From NCBI RefSeq assembly GCF_022698145.1, contig NZ_JALDAX010000015.1:124001-188000 (forward strand): a stretch of 64,000 bases of DNA, given 5' to 3'. The translations under genes were made by a program, and so were the position numbers. Origin of the DNA: Streptomyces spinosisporus. GTDB lineage: Bacteria; Actinomycetota; Actinomycetes; Streptomycetales; Streptomycetaceae. Positions 36,760 through 45,003 of this stretch are shown here, piece after piece. The notes under the pieces are model-generated. The model had not been told where the DNA came from. It ran no database searches and worked only from the letters and a program-made list of their open reading frames with translations. Each line of letters begins with the position of its first letter. The first letter of the stretch is position 1.

Positions 36760-37779
36760 GTGTCGGGTATGACGGCGGGCCGGTCAGCAGTACGGATGGG
36801 ACCCGCTGAGCTGGTGCAGGCGGCGGCCATGGCCCGCCGCTTCTACCTCGAGGGCAAGTCCAAGATCCAGATCGCGGAGGAGTTCGGCGTCAGCCGCTTC
36901 AAGGTGGCCCGGGTCCTGGAGACGGCGCTCGAGCGGGACCTCGTGCGCATCGAGATCCGTGTCCCGGCCGAGCTGGACGCGGAGCGCTCCGACGCGCTGC
37001 GCGCCCGCTACGGCCTCAGGCACGCGGTGGTGGTCGAGTCCCCGGCCGAGATCGACGAGTCGCCCGACCCCGAGAACCTCGGTGAGGTGGCCGCCGACCT
37101 GCTCGGCGAGCTGGTCAACGAGGGCGACGTGCTCGGCCTCGCCTGGGGCCGCTCCACCATCCACATGGCCGCGGCCCTGGACAGGCTGCCGCCGTGCACG
37201 GTGGTGCAGCTGACGGGTGTCTACGACGCCGGGACGGCCGAGCGCGGGTCCGTCGAGGCCGTGCGCCGCGCCGCCCAGGTGTCCGGCGGCGACGCCCACC
37301 CCATCTACGCGCCGATGCTGCTGCCGGACGCGGCCACCGCCTCCGCGCTGCGCAACCAGACCGGGATCGCCCGCGCCTTCGAGTACTTCGACAAGGTCAC
37401 GGTCGCCTGTGTCTCCATCGGCTCCTGGGAGCCGGGCATCTCGACGGTGCACGACATGCTCAGCGACGAGGAGCGCGCGCACTACGCCTCCCTCGGAGTC
37501 GCCGCCGAGATGTCCGCGCACCTCTTCGACAGCGAGGGCCGCAGGGTCGGACGGGACCTGGGGGAGCGGTGCATCACGGTCAAGACCGACCAGCTCCGCC
37601 GTATCCCCGAGGTCGTCGCGATCGCGGGCGGTGCGCGCAAGGCCGCCGCCATCGACGCGGTGCTGCGGTCCGGGCTCGTCACCAGCCTGGTGACGGACAC
37701 CTCCGCCGCGGACGTCCTGATGACCTCGGGCCCCACCCCGAGGTCCGCTCTCAACAGGTCGGACCCCGACGGCCCCTGA
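36760..37779 (+). CDS. SorC/DeoR-type sugar-phosphate-responsive transcriptional regulator
   Basis: A 339-residue regulator with an N-terminal helix-turn-helix (about residues 25-60: AAMARRFYLEGKSKIQIAEEFGVSRFKVARVLE) and a C-terminal sugar-phosphate-binding domain related to glucosamine-6-phosphate isomerase (GLAWGRSTIHMAAAL, later AIAGGARKAAAI). GTG 36760 is chosen because GAGGAG lies six bases upstream; an in-frame GTG at 36736 has no such site. It lies just after rpe in the same direction, so the effector may be a pentose phosphate. That is an inference from position. Confidence 0.9.
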   Translation: MSGMTAGRSAVRMGPAELVQAAAMARRFYLEGKSKIQIAEEFGVSRFKVARVLETALERDLVRIEIRVPAELDAERSDALRARYGLRHAVVVESPAEIDESPDPENLGEVAADLLGELVNEGDVLGLAWGRSTIHMAAALDRLPPCTVVQLTGVYDAGTAERGSVEAVRRAAQVSGGDAHPIYAPMLLPDAATASALRNQTGIARAFEYFDKVTVACVSIGSWEPGISTVHDMLSDEERAHYASLGVAAEMSAHLFDSEGRRVGRDLGERCITVKTDQLRRIPEVVAIAGGARKAAAIDAVLRSGLVTSLVTDTSAADVLMTSGPTPRSALNRSDPDGP

Positions 37780-37865
37780 CGGCAGGTCAGCAGGCGTACG
37801 GCCGCGGTGGCAGCGCCGACATGGTGCCGCGGCACCACCCACGAATCGTTCAGGGCGGAGAACGG

Positions 37866-38183
37866 ATGACGGAGCTCGTCGTCACGCTGGACCTCGACGG
37901 GGTCACGGACAAGGCGGGCCTGATGGACCGCTGCGCGCGTGCCCTCGGGCTGCCCGACTGGTTCGGTCGCAACTGGGACGCCCTCGCCGACAGCCTCTCC
38001 GACCGCGCCCTGTGGCCCGAGGGCGCGGTCGAGCGGGGGCTGCTCGTCGTCGTACGGGGCTGGCGGCCCTACGCCGAGGCGCGCCCCGACGAATGGGGGA
38101 CGGCCCAGGAGGTGTTCGCCGAGGCGGCCGACCGCACCCCGGCGCTCTCGGTGGCACTGGCTCTCGGAGGATCCTCCAAGTGA
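37866..38183 (+). CDS. Barstar-family ribonuclease inhibitor-like protein
   Basis: A 105-residue protein with the barstar signature: an early LDLDGVTDKAGLMDRCARAL helix region followed by GLPDWFGRNWDALADSL, in which the aspartate and tryptophan contact barnase in the known complex. The ATG has GGCGGAG just upstream. No ribonuclease (barnase/guanyl-specific) gene is present in this window, so its partner, if any, lies elsewhere. It may be an orphan immunity protein. Confidence 0.9.
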   Translation: MTELVVTLDLDGVTDKAGLMDRCARALGLPDWFGRNWDALADSLSDRALWPEGAVERGLLVVVRGWRPYAEARPDEWGTAQEVFAEAADRTPALSVALALGGSSK

Positions 38184-38311
38184 CCCTCTGACCAGCCTGG
38201 ACGATCTGCCCGGGCATCGCATTCCAGCCGACATGGGACAATGAAGTACGTGCTCTTCCCCCTGGCTGACCTGTCCGGGGGCCACCTCTGATCGACTGGG
38301 ATGTGCAGCAC

Positions 38312-39754
38312 GTGCGTTTCCTCAACGACATCCAGCCCGCCTACGACCTGACGTACGACGACGTCTTCATGGTCCCGAGCCGTAGTGCGGTCGGCTCGCG
38401 GCAGGGCGTGGACCTCAGCTCCCCGGACGGCACGGGCACCACGATCCCGCTGGTCGTCGCCAACATGACCGCCATCGCAGGCCGTCGCATGGCCGAGACG
38501 GTGGCCCGGCGCGGCGGCCTCGTGGTCATCCCGCAGGACATCCCGATCGAGGTCGTCACCGAGGTCGTCTCCTGGGTCAAGAGCCGCCACCTGGTGCTCG
38601 ACACCCCGATCGTGCTCTCCCCGCACCAGACCGTCGCCGACGCGCTGGCCCTGCTGCCCAAGCGTGCGCACAACGCGGGCGTCGTCGTCGACGGGGACGG
38701 CCGGCCCGTCGGTGTCGTCACCGACGCGGACCTGACCGGCGTCGACCGCTTCACCCAGCTCGAGGTCGTCATGTCGCGCGACCTGCTGCTCCTGGACGCC
38801 GGAATCGACCCCCGCGAGGCCTTCAACCGGCTCGACGCGGCCAACCGGCGCTACGCCCCGGCCGTGGACGAAGCCGGCCGCCTCGCCGGCATCCTCACCC
38901 GCAAGGGCGCCCTGCGCGCCACGCTGTACACACCGGCCACCGACGCGCGGGGCAGACTGCGCATCGCCGCCGCCGTGGGGATCAACGGCGATGTCGCGGG
39001 CAAGGCCAAGCAGCTGCTCGACGCGGGCGTCGACACGCTCGTCATCGACACGGCGCACGGCCACCAGGAGTCGATGATCGGCGCGATCAAGGTGGTGCGG
39101 GCACTCGACCCGCAGGTCCCGATCGTGGCCGGGAACATCGTCGCCGCCGAGGGCGTACGGGATCTGATCGAGGCGGGCGCGGACATCGTCAAGGTCGGCG
39201 TGGGACCCGGCGCCATGTGCACCACCCGCATGATGACCGGCGTGGGCCGGCCCCAGTTCTCCGCCGTCCTGGAGTGCGCCGCCGAGGCGAAGAAGTACGG
39301 CAAGCACGTGTGGGCCGACGGCGGTGTCCGCCACCCGCGCGACGTCGCCATGGCGCTGGCGGCCGGCGCCTCCAACGTGATGATCGGCTCCTGGTTCGCG
39401 GGCACCTACGAGTCCCCGGGCGACCTGCAGCAGGACGCGAACGGCCGCCTGTACAAGGAGTCCTTCGGCATGGCCTCCGCGCGCGCGGTCCGCAACCGCA
39501 CGTCGGAGGAGTCGGCCTACGACCGCGCCCGCAAGGCGCTGTTCGAGGAGGGCATCTCCACCTCCCGGATGTTCCTCGACCCGGCCCGCCCCGGCGTCGA
39601 GGACCTCATCGACTCGATCATCGCGGGCGTCCGCTCCTCCTGCACCTACGCCGGGGCCAACTCCCTGGAGGAGTTCGCCGAGCGGGCCGTCGTCGGCATC
39701 CAGAGCGCCGCGGGCTACGCGGAGGGCAAGCCCCTGCACGCCAGCTGGAGCTGA
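38312..39754 (+). CDS. guaB1: GuaB1, IMP dehydrogenase paralogue with CBS domains (probable GMP reductase)
   Basis: A 480-residue member of the IMPDH/GMPR superfamily. It resembles the mycobacterial GuaB1 group, recently reported as a GMP reductase, rather than GuaB2 (IMPDH). Features include DLTYDDVFMVP at the start, two CBS modules at about residues 90-205, and the catalytic loop GPGAMCTTRMMTGVGRPQ with C303. The active-site flap region SFGMASARAV lacks the usual IMPDH arginine-tyrosine signature as far as I can see. GTG 38312 is chosen by comparison with the mycobacterial N-terminus; GTG 38303 is an alternative adding three residues. Confidence 0.9.
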   Translation: MRFLNDIQPAYDLTYDDVFMVPSRSAVGSRQGVDLSSPDGTGTTIPLVVANMTAIAGRRMAETVARRGGLVVIPQDIPIEVVTEVVSWVKSRHLVLDTPIVLSPHQTVADALALLPKRAHNAGVVVDGDGRPVGVVTDADLTGVDRFTQLEVVMSRDLLLLDAGIDPREAFNRLDAANRRYAPAVDEAGRLAGILTRKGALRATLYTPATDARGRLRIAAAVGINGDVAGKAKQLLDAGVDTLVIDTAHGHQESMIGAIKVVRALDPQVPIVAGNIVAAEGVRDLIEAGADIVKVGVGPGAMCTTRMMTGVGRPQFSAVLECAAEAKKYGKHVWADGGVRHPRDVAMALAAGASNVMIGSWFAGTYESPGDLQQDANGRLYKESFGMASARAVRNRTSEESAYDRARKALFEEGISTSRMFLDPARPGVEDLIDSIIAGVRSSCTYAGANSLEEFAERAVVGIQSAAGYAEGKPLHASWS

Positions 39755-39774
39755 ACGGACGGGGGTCCCCGTGT

Positions 39775-39836
39775 GCAACGAATGGGCACCCCCGCCGAGA
39801 GGAACGCAACGATCTTGCGCGCACATGCAAGGTTGC
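39775..39836 (+). promoter_or_regulatory. Three phased GCAA operator half-sites upstream of the permease-lrp operon
   Basis: GCAACGAAT (39775), GCAACGATC (39806) and GCAAGGTTG (39827) start 31 and 21 bp apart, about three and two helical turns. The second and third also form inverted repeats with TTGC (39806-39818, 39827-39836). The same set occurs upstream of davA with 31 and 22 bp spacing. The 13-base word GTGYGCAACGAAT is shared by both. The likely ligand is the Lrp/AsnC protein encoded at 41488. Confidence 0.7.
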
Positions 39837-39840
39837 TGCA

Positions 39841-39870
39841 TTACGCCCGTGAAGCCCGGACCCGTAGGGT
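39841..39870 (+). promoter_or_regulatory. Promoter of the permease-lrp operon
   Basis: TTACGC (39841-39846) and TAGGGT (39865-39870) are 18 bp apart. Their position relative to the three GCAA sites is the same as in the davA promoter. The leader to the GTG at 39978 would be about 100 bases. Confidence 0.6.
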
Positions 39871-39977
39871 CATGCGCTGTACGTGGCGTGGCGGGGACCC
39901 CGCTCGGTGGGTCCCTGCAGACGCAGGGACGCCGCCGGTTCCCGCCGCCCTGACCGCAGTGACGAAGGAGTCAGCGC

Positions 39978-41477
39978 GTGCTCGACCAAGGCGCACCCCC
40001 GCACGACCGCACCACCAACGCCCCGCCGTCCCCGGGCGTCGGCGCGCGCCTCATGCGCCGCAAGCCGGTGGAGCGCCTGGTCGCGGAGGGCGGTCAGGGT
40101 GAGGGAGGGAGCCTGCGGCGCTCCCTCGGGCTGTGGCAGCTCACCATGATCAGCATCGGTGCCACCCTCGGCACCGGCATCTTCGTCGTCCTCGGCGAGG
40201 CCGTGCCCAAGGCCGGTCCGGCCGTCACCCTCTCCTTCGTGATAGCCGGCCTGACCGCGCTCTTCTCGGCCCTGTCCTACGCCGAGCTCGCGGGCACCAT
40301 CCCGGTCGCCGGGTCCTCGTACTCGTACGCATACGCAACGATGGGCGAGCTGATCGCCTGGATCTGCGGCTGGTGTCTGATCCTGGAGTACGGCGTCTCG
40401 GTCGCGGCGGTGGCGGTCGGCTGGGGCGAGTACCTCAACGAACTGCTCGACGGGACCATCGGCGTCACCATCCCCGACGCCCTGTCCGCCCCGCCCGGCG
40501 ACGGCGGCATCTTCAACCTGCCCGCGCTGATCGTCGTCCTGCTGGCGATGGTGTTCCTGCTGGGCGGCGCCAAGGAGTCCGCCCGCGCCAACACGATCAT
40601 GGTCGCCGTGAAGATCGCCGCGCTGGTGCTGTTCTGCGCGATCGGCATCCAGGGCTTCCGGTCCGGCAACTACGCGCACTTCATGCCGCTGGGCATGGCG
40701 GGCGTCAGCGCGGCGGGCGCCACCCTCTTCTTCTCCTACATCGGCTTCGACGCCGCCTCCACCGCCGGCGAGGAGGCGAAGAACGCCCAGCGCGACCTGC
40801 CCCGCGCGATCATGCTGTCGCTGGTCATCGTGACGGCGCTCTACGTCCTCGTCGCCGCCGTCGCCGTGGGCGCCAAGCCCTGGCGGCAGTTCTCCGACTC
40901 GGAGGCCGCGCTCGCCCAGATCATGCGCGAGGTCACCGGCCAGAGCTTCTGGGGCACCCTGCTCGCCGCCTGCGCGGTCATCGCCATCGCGAGCGTCGTG
41001 CTGACCGTGCTCTACGGCCAGACCCGCATCCTGTTCGCGATGGCCCGCGACGGGCTCGCCCCCAAGGTGTTCGCGAAGGTCCACCCGAAGACCGGAGCGC
41101 CCCGCGCCAACACCGTCATCGTCTCGCTGTTCTGCGGCGTCCTCGCCGCCGCGATCCCGCTCGGCCAGCTCGCCGACGCCACCAGCATCGGCACGCTCTT
41201 CGCCTTCGCGCTGGTCAACGTCGCCGTGGTGGTGCTGCGCCGGACCCGCCCGGCCATGCCGCGCACCTTCCGCGTCCCGCTCTCGCCCGTACTGCCGGCC
41301 CTCGGCCTCGCCTTCTGCGTCTGGATGATGGGCAGTCTGTCCGCGGTCACCTGGGTGGTGTTCGGGGTCTGGATGGCGGTCGGGCTCGTGTTCTACTTCG
41401 GGTACGGCTACCGCCGTTCCCGCCTTGCCACGCCTGCGGTTCCCGCTCCGGAAGTCGCCGCGCCAGAAGAGAAGTGA
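39978..41477 (+). CDS. APC-superfamily amino acid permease, cationic amino acid transporter-like
   Basis: A 499-residue membrane protein with about 12 to 14 predicted helices after a 45-residue cytoplasmic tail. The first helix carries the APC signature GATLGTGIFVVLG, and FFSYIGFDAASTAGEEAKNAQRDLP is the helix 6-7 region typical of the CAT/YhdG group, which moves lysine, arginine and other amino acids. GTG 39978 has GAAGGAG seven bases upstream. It is cotranscribed with an Lrp-type regulator and shares an operator pattern with the lysine-degradation pair davA-davB, so lysine is the best guess for its substrate. Confidence 0.88.
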   Translation: MLDQGAPPHDRTTNAPPSPGVGARLMRRKPVERLVAEGGQGEGGSLRRSLGLWQLTMISIGATLGTGIFVVLGEAVPKAGPAVTLSFVIAGLTALFSALSYAELAGTIPVAGSSYSYAYATMGELIAWICGWCLILEYGVSVAAVAVGWGEYLNELLDGTIGVTIPDALSAPPGDGGIFNLPALIVVLLAMVFLLGGAKESARANTIMVAVKIAALVLFCAIGIQGFRSGNYAHFMPLGMAGVSAAGATLFFSYIGFDAASTAGEEAKNAQRDLPRAIMLSLVIVTALYVLVAAVAVGAKPWRQFSDSEAALAQIMREVTGQSFWGTLLAACAVIAIASVVLTVLYGQTRILFAMARDGLAPKVFAKVHPKTGAPRANTVIVSLFCGVLAAAIPLGQLADATSIGTLFAFALVNVAVVVLRRTRPAMPRTFRVPLSPVLPALGLAFCVWMMGSLSAVTWVVFGVWMAVGLVFYFGYGYRRSRLATPAVPAPEVAAPEEK

Positions 41478-41487
41478 ACGACCAGCA

Positions 41488-41940
41488 GTGCTGAACGATC
41501 TCGACGAACGCATCGTGCACGCCCTCGCCGAGGACGCCCGCCGCTCCTACGCGGACATCGGGCAACTCGTCGGCCTGTCCGCGCCCGCCGTCAAACGGCG
41601 CGTGGACCGGCTGCGCGCCACCGGGGCCATCACCGGCTTCACCGTACGGGTGGATCCCGGTGCCCTCGGCTGGGAGACCGAGGGGTTCGTCGAGATCTAC
41701 TGCCGGCACAACACCTCGCCGGAGACCATCCGGCGAGGCCTGGAGCGCTACCAGGAGGTCGTCGCCGCCTCCACCGTCACCGGCGACGCGGACGCCGTCG
41801 CGCAGGTCTTCGCCTCCGACATGCGGCACTTCGAGCGGGTCCTGGAGCGCATCGCCGGGGAGCCGTTCGTCGAGCGCACCAAGTCCGTGCTGGTGCTCTC
41901 GCCCCTGCTGCGCCGCTTCTCGTCCGGTTCGCCGACGTAA
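41488..41940 (+). CDS. Lrp/AsnC-family transcriptional regulator
   Basis: A 150-residue protein with an N-terminal winged helix-turn-helix (LDERIVHALAEDARRSYADIGQLVGLSAPAVKRRVDRL) and a C-terminal RAM ligand domain (about residues 65-150). It starts at GTG 41488, ten bases after the permease stop, so both are on one transcript. Members sense amino acids and bind several phased sites. The phased GCAA repeats before its own operon and before davA are good candidates for its binding sites. Confidence 0.92.
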   Translation: MLNDLDERIVHALAEDARRSYADIGQLVGLSAPAVKRRVDRLRATGAITGFTVRVDPGALGWETEGFVEIYCRHNTSPETIRRGLERYQEVVAASTVTGDADAVAQVFASDMRHFERVLERIAGEPFVERTKSVLVLSPLLRRFSSGSPT

Positions 41941-42089
41941 CCGCCCGGCGAAATTCCGCGCCCGCCCGCGCCGGCTGCGCCTACCATCGGTGTCATGACC
42001 TGGCGACATTGATCCACCAGCCGCGCCTCCCGAGGGCCGCCTCGGACGCCGTACATCCGGCATCCGATCCGTCCCTGCGGGAAGGCCTC

Positions 42090-43298
42090 ATGACACTCTC
42101 ACCTGCGCGTGTGCCCGCCACCGCCGGCGTCCGCCGGTTCACGGCCACGCTGTACGGCTACGCGTTCCTCGACGACTTCGTCCTGCTCTACCCGGTGTAC
42201 GCGCTGCTGTTCAGCGACACCGGCCTCTCGGTCTGGCAGATCTCCTCCCTCTTCGCGATCTGGTCCCTCACCGGCGTACTGCTCGAAGTGCCCTCCGGCG
42301 CCTGGGCCGACGCCGTGTCCCGGCGCGTGCTGCTCTGGCTCGGCCCGCTGCTCACCGCGGCCGGCTTCACCCTGTGGGTGCTCACTCCCTCGTACGGGGC
42401 CTTCGCCCTCGGCTTCTTCCTGTGGGGCGCGCGCGGAGCGCTCGGCTCCGGTGCGCTGGAGGCGCTGGTGTACGACGAGCTGGAGCGGCTCGGCGCGGCC
42501 GAGCACTACGCCCGGATCATGGGCCGGGCCAGGGCCGCGGGGCATGTCGCGATCATGGCGGCCCTGGCGCTGGCCGGGCCGGTGTTCGCCTGGGGCGGCT
42601 ATCCGGCCGTGGGAGCGGCGAGCGTGCTGGCCTGTCTGGCGAGCGCGGTGACGGCGACCCGGTTCCCCGAGGACCGGCCGGCGCCCGAGGCCGGGGGTGA
42701 GGGCTGGGCCGCGACCCTGCGGGACGGGCTGGCCGAGGTCCGCCGCGACCGCTCGCTGCGGGGCGCGCTGCTGCTCGTCCCGGCGGTGGGGGCCGTGTGG
42801 GAGGCGCTCGACGAGTACACGCCGCTGCTGGTGCGGGACACCGGCGTGGGCGACGCGACGGTCCCGTATCTGCTCCTGCTGATCTGGGCGGGAGCGACGG
42901 CCGGGAGTCTGCTGGCCGGGCGGTGCGAGCGCCTCGGCACCGCGGGGCTGGCGGTGGTCCTCACGATCGCCGCGCTCGCCCTGGCCCTGGGTGCCGCGAC
43001 GCGCACCCCGCTCGCCCTCACCCTGGTGGCCGTCGCCTTCGGCGGCTTCCAGCTGGCGACCGTACTGGCCGACGTACGCCTGCAACGCCGCATCGACGAC
43101 ACCGCCCGCGCCACGCTGACCTCGGTGGCGGGCCTGGGCAGCGACCTCGCCACGGTCGCGGTCTACGGCCTGTACGCGGCCGTCGAGACCCGAGCCGCAC
43201 ACAGCACCACCTTCACGCTGTTCGCGACGCCGTATCTGATGACGGCGGCGCTACTGGTGCTGGGGAGAGCGTCACGGGGCCGACGGGGCGTCCCATAG
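42090..43298 (+). CDS. MFS transporter
   Basis: A 402-residue protein with about 12 transmembrane helices. The typical A-motif region between helices 2 and 3 reads LEVPSGAWADAVSRRVLL, a form common in small-molecule exporters (MdfA/YfmO-like or multidrug-type). ATG 42090 has GGGAAGG four bases upstream. It stands alone after a 149-bp gap. The substrate cannot be inferred. Confidence 0.88.
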   Translation: MTLSPARVPATAGVRRFTATLYGYAFLDDFVLLYPVYALLFSDTGLSVWQISSLFAIWSLTGVLLEVPSGAWADAVSRRVLLWLGPLLTAAGFTLWVLTPSYGAFALGFFLWGARGALGSGALEALVYDELERLGAAEHYARIMGRARAAGHVAIMAALALAGPVFAWGGYPAVGAASVLACLASAVTATRFPEDRPAPEAGGEGWAATLRDGLAEVRRDRSLRGALLLVPAVGAVWEALDEYTPLLVRDTGVGDATVPYLLLLIWAGATAGSLLAGRCERLGTAGLAVVLTIAALALALGAATRTPLALTLVAVAFGGFQLATVLADVRLQRRIDDTARATLTSVAGLGSDLATVAVYGLYAAVETRAAHSTTFTLFATPYLMTAALLVLGRASRGRRGVP

Positions 43299-43317
43299 GG
43301 CGCCACCGGTCGGCGCG

Positions 43318-43860
43318 CTAGAAGTCCGGCTGCCACGGCACGACCCTGAAGTCGCCCGTGCCCTGCTTGACCCTCTCGAAGGGGGCCGAGCTGATGCACT
43401 TGGGGAGGTCCTTCGGGCCCATGTTCTCGGTGGCCGCCCAGCTGTAGCCGAGGCGGTCGGTGCCGGCGGTGTCGTGGACGCTGATGCCGACCCGGTGGCC
43501 CTTCACCCCGTCCAGGTCCGTGTCCGTGATGACGCCGGAGACGACGGCCACCTTGCCTCCGGTGACCAGGCAGTCGACCCGGGCCTTCGCCCAGCCGCCC
43601 TCGCCGTTCGCCGCGTAGTGGCTCCACCGGAAGGTGCCGGTGGCGTCGAGCGGGTTGTCGTGGTCCTTCGCCGCCAGATGCGCGTCGAAGGTGAAGGTGA
43701 TGTCGTCCCCGGCGGCCCGGTACAGCTTCGCGGTGCCGGTGAGCGCGGCGGCCTCCTGCCGCGGGTGGCCGTCGGTCCCGTACGCCGCGGCGGACCCCGT
43801 CGCCCCGGTGACGAGCAGGAGCACGGCCCCGAGCACGGCGATCTTCGTACGACGCTGCAT
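43318..43860 (-). CDS. Secreted protein of unknown function
   Basis: A 180-residue protein with a classical signal peptide: MQRRTK, then a hydrophobic core (AVLGAVLLLVTGATG) and a likely cleavage after SAAA near residue 26. The mature part is about 150 residues, beta-rich in appearance, with two cysteines (in VDCLV and PKCIS) that may pair. It resembles small secreted actinobacterial proteins often called repetin-like, but I cannot assign it. AAAGGA lies five to six bases before the ATG on the minus strand. Confidence 0.8.
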   Translation of the reverse strand: MQRRTKIAVLGAVLLLVTGATGSAAAYGTDGHPRQEAAALTGTAKLYRAAGDDITFTFDAHLAAKDHDNPLDATGTFRWSHYAANGEGGWAKARVDCLVTGGKVAVVSGVITDTDLDGVKGHRVGISVHDTAGTDRLGYSWAATENMGPKDLPKCISSAPFERVKQGTGDFRVVPWQPDF

Positions 43861-44016
43861 GACGGTCCTTTCTGCAGGTGAAGCGGACGCTCACCACTGT
43901 CCCGGCGGGGCGCCCGGCCCACATCGCGCCCGGGTCGGCATCGCCTCTCCGCCGCCCGGCGGGGGCCAGGCCGCGGGCTGCGCCTCCGGGAGGAGCAGAT
44001 CTCCGCCCCGGGGTGC

Positions 44017-44076
44017 GCAACGAATCGCCGCCCGGGGGGCCTCGTACGCAATGAACCGCTCACCGGCGCGCAACAG
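44017..44076 (+). promoter_or_regulatory. Three phased GCAA operator half-sites upstream of davA
   Basis: GCAACGAAT (44017), GCAATGAAC (44048) and GCAACAG (44070) start 31 and 22 bp apart, matching the arrangement before the permease-lrp operon (31 and 21 bp). The first site lies within GTGCGCAACGAAT (44013-44025), a one-base variant of the word at 39771-39783. Confidence 0.7.
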
Positions 44077-44083
44077 CTCCTTC

Positions 44084-44113
44084 TTGCCGGTCCGCGGCAG
44101 GCGACCGTACCGT
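44084..44113 (+). promoter_or_regulatory. Promoter of the davA-davB operon
   Basis: TTGCCG (44084-44089) and TACCGT (44108-44113) are separated by 18 bp, the same geometry as the permease promoter, and the surrounding bases also match (CCGTA-n-n-GT in both). The leader to ATG 44156 is about 35 to 40 bases. Confidence 0.6.
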
Positions 44114-44155
44114 CTAATTGCCCCCCACACGCACCTGTACCGGTGAGGAACACGC

Positions 44156-44944
44156 ATGCGTACCGCCCTGCTCCAGAGCTCCGGCCGCCCCGGCTCCGTC
44201 GCCGAGAACCTCAAGGTCCTCGACGCCGCAGCGGGCCGTGCCGCGGCAGCGGGCGCCGCGCTGCTGACCGCGCCGGAGATGTTCCTGACCGGGTACGCGA
44301 TCGGCGACGACATCGCCCGCCTCGCCGAGCCGGCCGACGGCGACTCCGCGGACGCGATCGCCGACCTCGCCACCCGGCACGGCCTCGCGATCGCCTACGG
44401 CTACCCGGAGCGCGACGGCGGCACGGTCCACAACTCCGCCCAGCTGATCTCCGCCACCGGCGACCGCCTCATGAACCACCGCAAGGCCCATCTCTTCGGC
44501 GGCTTCGAGCGCGACCACTTCACGCCGGGCGAACAGGCCGTCGTCCAGGCCGTGCTGGGCGGACTGACCGTGGGGCTCATGATCTGCTACGACGTCGAGT
44601 TCCCGGAGTACGTCCGCGCCCACGCCCTGGCCGGCACCGACCTGCTGCTCGTCCCGACGGCGAACATGCACCCGTTCCAGCTGGTCGCCGAGTCCATGAT
44701 CCCGGTGCGGGCCTGGGAGAACCAGATGTACGTGGCCTACGCCAACCGGGTCGGCCAGGAAGGGGAGTTCGAGTTCTTCGGCCTCTCCGCGCTGGCCGGT
44801 CCCGACGGGATCGCCCGGGCCCGTGCCGGACGCGGCGAGGAACTCGTCGTCGCCGACGCCGACCCCGCCTTCCTCGCCGCCTCCCGCGAGGCCAACCCGT
44901 ATCTGAAGGATCGCCGCCCCGGCCTGTACGGGTCCCTCGTCTGA
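44156..44944 (+). CDS. davA: 5-aminopentanamidase-like nitrilase-superfamily amidase (DavA type)
   Basis: A 262-residue carbon-nitrogen hydrolase with the complete catalytic triad: E41 in APEMFLTGY, K110 in NHRKAHLFG and C144 in LMICYDVEFPE. Segments such as PEMFLTGY, YGYPER, ICYD-EFPE and LVPTANM closely resemble Pseudomonas DavA, which turns 5-aminovaleramide (5-aminopentanamide) into 5-aminovalerate. It is followed 59 bases later by a DavB-like oxygenase that would make that amide from lysine. An alternative is indole-acetamide or phenylacetamide hydrolysis, if the partner acts on tryptophan or phenylalanine. Confidence 0.85.
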   Translation: MRTALLQSSGRPGSVAENLKVLDAAAGRAAAAGAALLTAPEMFLTGYAIGDDIARLAEPADGDSADAIADLATRHGLAIAYGYPERDGGTVHNSAQLISATGDRLMNHRKAHLFGGFERDHFTPGEQAVVQAVLGGLTVGLMICYDVEFPEYVRAHALAGTDLLLVPTANMHPFQLVAESMIPVRAWENQMYVAYANRVGQEGEFEFFGLSALAGPDGIARARAGRGEELVVADADPAFLAASREANPYLKDRRPGLYGSLV

Positions 44945-45003
44945 CCCCCCCCGCACACCCCGCGAGCATCCCCGAGTTCGTCCCCGCAAGGAGTCCGTAC
45001 CCC

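Noticed and set aside
39771..39953. Small open frame between guaB1 and the permease
   Set aside because: It starts inside the operator motif, has no ribosome binding site, and its composition is not protein-like.
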